From positions 1-63,769 of the forward strand of contig CAKZLO010000044.1 in assembly GCA_937127125.1 (NCBI GenBank): 63,769 nt of DNA, given 5' to 3'. The position numbers and the translations under genes were made by a program. Below are positions 60,346-63,769 of the stretch, in pieces. The DNA comes from an uncultured Ardenticatenia bacterium (GTDB lineage Bacteria > Chloroflexota > Anaerolineae > 4572-78 > NAK82). Every line of letters begins with the position of its first letter. The stretch's first letter is position 1. The notes beneath the pieces are model-generated. The model was given only the letters and a program-made list of their open reading frames with translations. It was not told where the DNA came from and made no database searches.

Positions 60346-60469
60346 GCTGAAAAGGGCCTCCTTGTTGCGATTACGCGGTCGATGCATTGCGCGGTCGATC
60401 CTGTGACGCAGGACGGACCGGTGGCAAGCGGGCGCGTCGGTGCGTCGCGGCTTGCGGCACGTTGGGTCG

Positions 60470-60499
60470 ATTATACCAGCACGCAGGGGCATGCGCCAA
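60470..60499 (-). promoter_or_regulatory. Promoter of the DUF4013 gene
   Basis: On the minus strand TTGGCG (60494-60499), 18 bases and TATAAT (60470-60475). Confidence 0.6.
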
Positions 60500-60561
60500 T
60501 CACGCCACCCTAATGCCAGCGCAGGTGGCATCCGGATGACGTCGCCGTCGGAGCAGCCTTA

Positions 60562-60619
60562 GAACATTTGTGCATATAGAACATTTGTTCTTGACAGGCG
60601 CGCTGTTATGTGCTATGAT
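60562..60619 (+). promoter_or_regulatory. Promoter under tandem LexA-like boxes
   Basis: TTGACA (60591-60596), 17 bases and TATGAT (60614-60619) form a near-consensus promoter. Two related boxes precede it: GAACATTTGTTC (60579-60590), a perfect GAAC-N4-GTTC palindrome that abuts the -35, and GAACATTTGTGC (60562-60573). The starts are 17 bases apart. This class of palindrome is bound by LexA in Gram-positive bacteria, so SOS control is likely. Confidence 0.68.
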
Positions 60620-60701
60620 AGCAATCGAACAAGGAAAAATGCCACGGCCGACGGCGCGCCACCGCCGCGCGGCAAAATCACTACCAACCAAGGAGGCTTC
60701 T

Positions 60702-61379
60702 ATGCAAACATCCACTGAATTTGCCGAAACTGCCACCTGCACCATCAACACCAACGTGATGTCATTTGTGAACTGGATCAAAGAACACACCTTTATCAGC
60801 TTCATGCAGCGCATCACGGCCTGGGAAGAACGCAGCGACCTCGTCTTCCCGAGCGGCGACCTGCCCCCCTTCCTGCTGCCCTGTAACCGTGACAACGTGC
60901 GCGCGATGGGCCGCTGGACGGTCGTCGAGCTGTTCGTGGGCGAGCTGTACTACGACGAGGAAATGGACCGGTTGCGGGTGCGCCCGCTGGAAGAGATCGA
61001 GGGTGAATCCGTGTGTGGCGTGGCTTTCGAACTGCTGCCGGTAGGGACGGATCGGCTGAAGGTGCGCGTGTGTTGCGACCGACCCGATATGCCGTCCGTC
61101 ATGATGGAGTGGCGAGCTCTGCTGACGGCAGTGGCGGAGACGTGGCCCGAGGCGGAGGATCAGCTGCGTCCATACCTGCGATGGACGTTGAGAGAGAGCG
61201 TGCGCCAGCGCTTCGAGCTCTACCGCACCATCAGGCTGCTCCATCCCGAATGGGGCTATGCCCGCATCGCCGCCGAGGCCAACCGCTGGGATAGGAGCAA
61301 CACTCACTCGGCGTACACCGTCCGCAAAGCCTACCGCTCCATAAGCGAGAAGTGGAGACGCTACCCGCGCATCCGCTGA
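60702..61379 (+). CDS. Unknown protein with C-terminal helix-turn-helix-like segment
   Basis: A 225-residue protein with no family I can name. The N-terminal 140 residues are mixed alpha/beta with several Cys and acidic patches (ELYYDEEMDRLRVRPLEEIE). The last 60 residues, with YRTIRLLHPEWGYARIAAEA and then SAYTVRKAYRS, resemble a DNA-binding helix-turn-helix ending in a basic tail (EKWRRYPRIR). AAGGAGG lies six bases before ATG 60702. The LexA-like promoter directly upstream and a helicase-like gene downstream suggest a replication or mobile-element role. It starts a plus-strand gene group unlike its neighbours. Confidence 0.75.
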   Translation: MQTSTEFAETATCTINTNVMSFVNWIKEHTFISFMQRITAWEERSDLVFPSGDLPPFLLPCNRDNVRAMGRWTVVELFVGELYYDEEMDRLRVRPLEEIEGESVCGVAFELLPVGTDRLKVRVCCDRPDMPSVMMEWRALLTAVAETWPEAEDQLRPYLRWTLRESVRQRFELYRTIRLLHPEWGYARIAAEANRWDRSNTHSAYTVRKAYRSISEKWRRYPRIR

Positions 61380-61500
61380 ACAAGGGTGGTGGCGATGGCC
61401 TCACACCCCTCAGCACACTCCGCTACGGGTGGTGGGCAATGCTCGAGGCCGCCTATGAGACATCATCTACAGGACACCATTATGCATCTGGAGGAAGAAG

Positions 61501-61812
61501 ATGGACCGCAAACTCCTACGCAGCACCTTACAAGCACATGCCGAGATCCTCGAGATGGTCGCCGCACAAGAGGGCGAACCGATCGCCGTCATTGTGGAGC
61601 GGCTCATCCGTGCCGTGGCCGAACGGCGCAGGCTGCCGTCATCCCGGCCATCCCACATCGCGCCGGAGATATATGCCGAGAAAAGGCATAAGATGGATGC
61701 CGAGAAAACGTATGAGATGGATGCCGAGAAAACGTATGAGATGGATGCCGAGGAGACGCACGAGATAGATGCCGTTGACCGGGCTGACTGGGAGGATGGT
61801 GAGGATGTCTGA
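61501..61812 (+). CDS. Small repeat-containing protein
   Basis: A 103-residue protein. The N-terminal half (DRKLLRSTLQAHAEILEMVA, then EPIAVIVERLIRAVAERRRL) looks like a helical ribbon-type dimer or coiled coil. The C-terminal half is four octapeptide repeats of the DAEKTYEM kind and a very acidic end. GGAGG lies six bases before the ATG. The repeats arise from a 24-bp tandem DNA repeat. Function unknown; it is between the two replication-module genes. Confidence 0.68.
   Translation: MDRKLLRSTLQAHAEILEMVAAQEGEPIAVIVERLIRAVAERRRLPSSRPSHIAPEIYAEKRHKMDAEKTYEMDAEKTYEMDAEETHEIDAVDRADWEDGEDV
61673..61768 (+). repeat. 24-bp tandem repeat inside the coding region, four units
   Basis: ATGCCGAG recurs at 61673, 61697, 61721 and 61745 and, changed, at 61769, exactly 24 bases apart. 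The middle units are identical; the first and last have diverged. The repeat keeps the reading frame. Confidence 0.9.
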
Positions 61813-61949
61813 CCCGACGACGCCCACCTGCTGCACCGTCGTGCCTGTGCGACACCATCCCACCGACATGCGCGCTGCCGCAGTCGCTTTTGTCCAACCA
61901 TATTATGTCCTCTGGCGCTGCCGAGAACGCTGGGAATGGAGGATGTGCT

Positions 61950-63008
61950 ATGGCGTACGATCCCGTCATATGGTGCCAACGTCTTGAAGCGCTGCTCGCC
62001 GAGCTGCCCGACGAGAGAACCCGGCACAGAGCGCGTGCCGCCATTCATCGCACCCTGTTGCTGTCGGCCAATCCGGACGGGGAGAGCCTGGCGGTGCGCA
62101 GTGTCGAGGCGCTCCTCACGGAAAGGTTCCCGGAGATGGTGTGGATCGTGCCGGAGATCCTGCCCAGCGGGTTGGCGTTGCTGGCGGGGCGTCCTAAGGT
62201 GGGCAAAAGCTGGCTGGCGCTGCAATTTGCGCAGGCGGTGGTCACCGGCGGCGTCGTGTTGGATCAGCCGGTGCCGCAGGGATCCATTCTCTACGTCGCC
62301 CTGGAGGATGCGCCGCGGCGGCTGCAAGAGCGTATGCAAAAGCAAGGCTGGCCGCTCGACCACAGTTCCCACTGCATCACCCTCGGCGATTTTCCCGGCA
62401 CGCTCGAGTCCGGTGCGAGCGAGCAACTGGCGAGGCTGATGGAAGACTGCCACTATCGGCTGGTGGTCATCGACACTTTCTCACGCGCCACGCGCTGCGA
62501 CCAAAACGACGTGAGCGCAGTCACCGCCGTGTTGGCACCGTTGCAGGAGATGGCACACCAGCATAATGCCTGTGTGTTGCTGCTGGATCACCACAACAAG
62601 CTGGCCAGCGAAGACGCCATCCGCGACATCCTGGGCAGCACGGCCAAAGGCGCCATGTGCGACACCGTCATGGGCCTCTACCGCAAGTATGGTGAGACGA
62701 CGGCACGGCTGGTGGTCATCGGACGCGACATCGAAGAGAGGAAGTTCAACCTGGAATTCGACTGCACGCTGGGCTTCTGGCAATCGTGTGCGGAGGCCAT
62801 CGCTGCGCAGTTGAGCCAGCGCGACCAGGAGATCGTTGATGTGCTCCAGCAACTGTCCATGGCCACGGCCAAGCAGATCGCCGAAGCGGTGCGTCAGGAT
62901 GTCAGCAACACCAAGCGACGCCTGTATAACCTGGTGCAGGCAGGTGCGTTACAGCGCAAGCCTGTAGGCAAGACGTATGTGTACTATCTGCCCGATGGTG
63001 TCGATTGA
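61950..63008 (+). CDS. RepA/AAA_25-type ATPase with C-terminal winged helix
   Basis: A 352-residue RecA-fold ATPase. Walker A is GRPKVGKSW (about 80-88), Walker B RLVVIDTFSRA, and the sensor motif VLLLDHHNK, as in plasmid RepA (RSF1010-type) hexameric helicases and related AAA_25 proteins. The last 70 residues (LSMATAKQIAEAVRQDVSNT, with RRLYNLVQAGALQR) form a winged helix. ATG 61950 is chosen for GGAGG seven bases upstream. Directly downstream lies an array of short repeats, which suits a replication initiator with iterons. Confidence 0.85.
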   Translation: MAYDPVIWCQRLEALLAELPDERTRHRARAAIHRTLLLSANPDGESLAVRSVEALLTERFPEMVWIVPEILPSGLALLAGRPKVGKSWLALQFAQAVVTGGVVLDQPVPQGSILYVALEDAPRRLQERMQKQGWPLDHSSHCITLGDFPGTLESGASEQLARLMEDCHYRLVVIDTFSRATRCDQNDVSAVTAVLAPLQEMAHQHNACVLLLDHHNKLASEDAIRDILGSTAKGAMCDTVMGLYRKYGETTARLVVIGRDIEERKFNLEFDCTLGFWQSCAEAIAAQLSQRDQEIVDVLQQLSMATAKQIAEAVRQDVSNTKRRLYNLVQAGALQRKPVGKTYVYYLPDGVD

Positions 63009-63049
63009 GGCTGCTATGTGCTATGCACCGGCACACAATGTGTGTAATC

Positions 63050-63300
63050 GACACTTTTTACACACATTACACACTTTACACACTTTACACACTTTACACA
63101 CTTACACACTTTACACACTTACACACTTTACACACTTTACACACTTTACACACTTTACACAGTTTACACACTTACACACTTTACACACATTACACACTTT
63201 ACACACATTACACACTTTACACACTTACACACTTTACACACTTTACACAGTTTACACACTTGACACACTTGACACACATAACACATGACACACATACAGA
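63050..63300 (+). repeat. Tandem array of the 9-bp repeat ACACTTTAC
   Basis: About 25 copies of ACACTTTAC run head to tail, with 8-bp variants lacking one T and occasional ACAGTTTAC or ACACATTAC units. The array decays towards 63300 into TGACACAC units. It begins about 45 bases after the ATPase stop. Reading frames through it encode simple His-Thr-Leu repeats and are not genes. Confidence 0.9.
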
Positions 63301-63401
63301 CACAGGTTACATAAATGACACACATGAAACGAATCACACGATCATGTGGATTTCCCTGGCTGGGGTGATGCTGCCTGAATCAGGGCCATGCGCATTTATC
63401 C

Positions 63402-63649
63402 GAGCGGCGCGCGTCCGTAGGGGCGCAATTGCATTGCGCCCGCACTCGCACACGTCGGCCATCCGAGCCGCGCGCGTCAGCCAGCGGCAATATTGGGGCA
63501 CTGCCAAATCGAGCACGCACGCGTCAGCCAGCGGCCGAATCAGAGCATGCACGTGTGAGCAGGTGTATGGATTGCGTTCCTGGATCAGAGCACCCGCATC
63601 AATCTGAGCGGCGCGCGTCCGTAGGGGCGCAATTGCATTGCGCCCGCAC
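63402..63649. repeat. Two identical 44-bp repeats with a palindromic core, plus related shorter repeats
   Basis: Positions 63402-63445 and 63606-63649 are identical. Each starts GAGCGGCGCGCGTCCG and has the hairpin GGGCGCAA-TTGCA-TTGCGCCC. Between them the 15-mer GCGTCAGCCAGCGGC occurs at 63474 and 63521. The palindrome resembles the REP-like elements common in Chloroflexota and Cyanobacteria. No gene lies in 63301-63691. Confidence 0.85.
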
Positions 63650-63691
63650 ACACACCGCTCCCTCACGGTCGCGGCTCGGACTCAGTTTTAT

Positions 63692-63769
63692 GTGTGTAAA
63701 CTGTGTCAAGTATGTAAGTGTGTAAAGTGTGTAATGTGTGTAACTGTGTAATGTGTGTAAAGTGTGTAA
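63692..63769 (-). repeat. Inverted array of the same 9-bp repeat at the window end
   Basis: GTGTAAAGT and variants (GTGTAATGT, GTGTAACT) fill the last 78 bases. They are the reverse complement of the array at 63050-63300, so the two arrays face each other across the 44-bp repeat region. The array runs off the window. Confidence 0.88.

Noticed and set aside
63050-63300. CRISPR array
   Set aside because: Units are 9 bp with no spacers, so it is a simple tandem array.
63005-63607. 200-residue frame of His-Thr-Leu repeats
   Set aside because: It is only a translation of the 9-bp DNA repeat.

Overview
The window most likely comes from a Chloroflexota (Anaerolineae-like) bacterium. This rests on gene content and moderate-to-high GC, not on a marker gene: a group 3c [NiFe] hydrogenase with HdrA, an Etf-linked membrane oxidoreductase, non-pyrrolysine MttB paralogues, and DUF4349, DUF4126 and DUF4013 membrane proteins. 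Strong TTGACA/TATAAT promoters and AGGAGG ribosome sites are easy to see, which supports many of the start choices.

Layout. 1-7.9 kb: DeoR regulator and rhamnulokinase, tRNA-Val(GAC), class II fumarase, a sucrose-synthase-like glycosyltransferase, a small membrane protein and a DUF4349 lipoprotein. 8.0-8.3 kb: a candidate structured RNA with its own promoter and terminator. 8.4-11.4 kb: LysM/M23 peptidase, then a GntR regulator with a perfect palindromic operator. 11.6-24.8 kb: a catabolic block on the minus strand with a FucI/AraA-like isomerase, an Opp/Dpp-type ABC transporter (two ATPases fused), three MttB-family methyltransferases, one URO-D-fold methyltransferase and a frameshifted beta-sandwich protein. 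25-36.8 kb: a second sugar block (CUT1 ABC transporter with a Tat-secreted binding protein, SDR, epimerase-like DUF4432, SMP-30 lactonase, HpcH aldolase, split transketolase) facing a second SDR and isomerase pair. 36.8-45.3 kb: housekeeping genes (radical SAM protein, RNase J, family 4 uracil-DNA glycosylase, RimI, TsaB, TsaE) and a very large glycosidase-like/O-antigen-ligase fusion.

45.4-56.7 kb is an energy-conservation operon: HdrD-like Fe-S protein, EtfB, EtfA, an EtfD-type membrane oxidoreductase, HdrA, MvhD, MvhG, MvhA and two stand-alone cyclic-nucleotide-binding proteins. It should couple H2, flavin-based bifurcation and the menaquinone pool.

57.0-60.3 kb holds a GNAT enzyme, several membrane proteins and the most notable gene of the window: a peroxiredoxin-glutaredoxin fusion whose catalytic cysteine codon is an in-frame TGA followed by a plausible bacterial SECIS hairpin, so it is probably a selenoprotein. 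An ordinary gene caller would start it too late and lose the active site.

60.5-63.8 kb looks like a mobile or plasmid-type replication module: a promoter under tandem LexA-like boxes, an unknown protein with a helix-turn-helix-like end, a repeat-containing small protein, a RepA/AAA_25 helicase-like ATPase, and long arrays of a 9-bp ACACTTTAC repeat facing each other at the window end.
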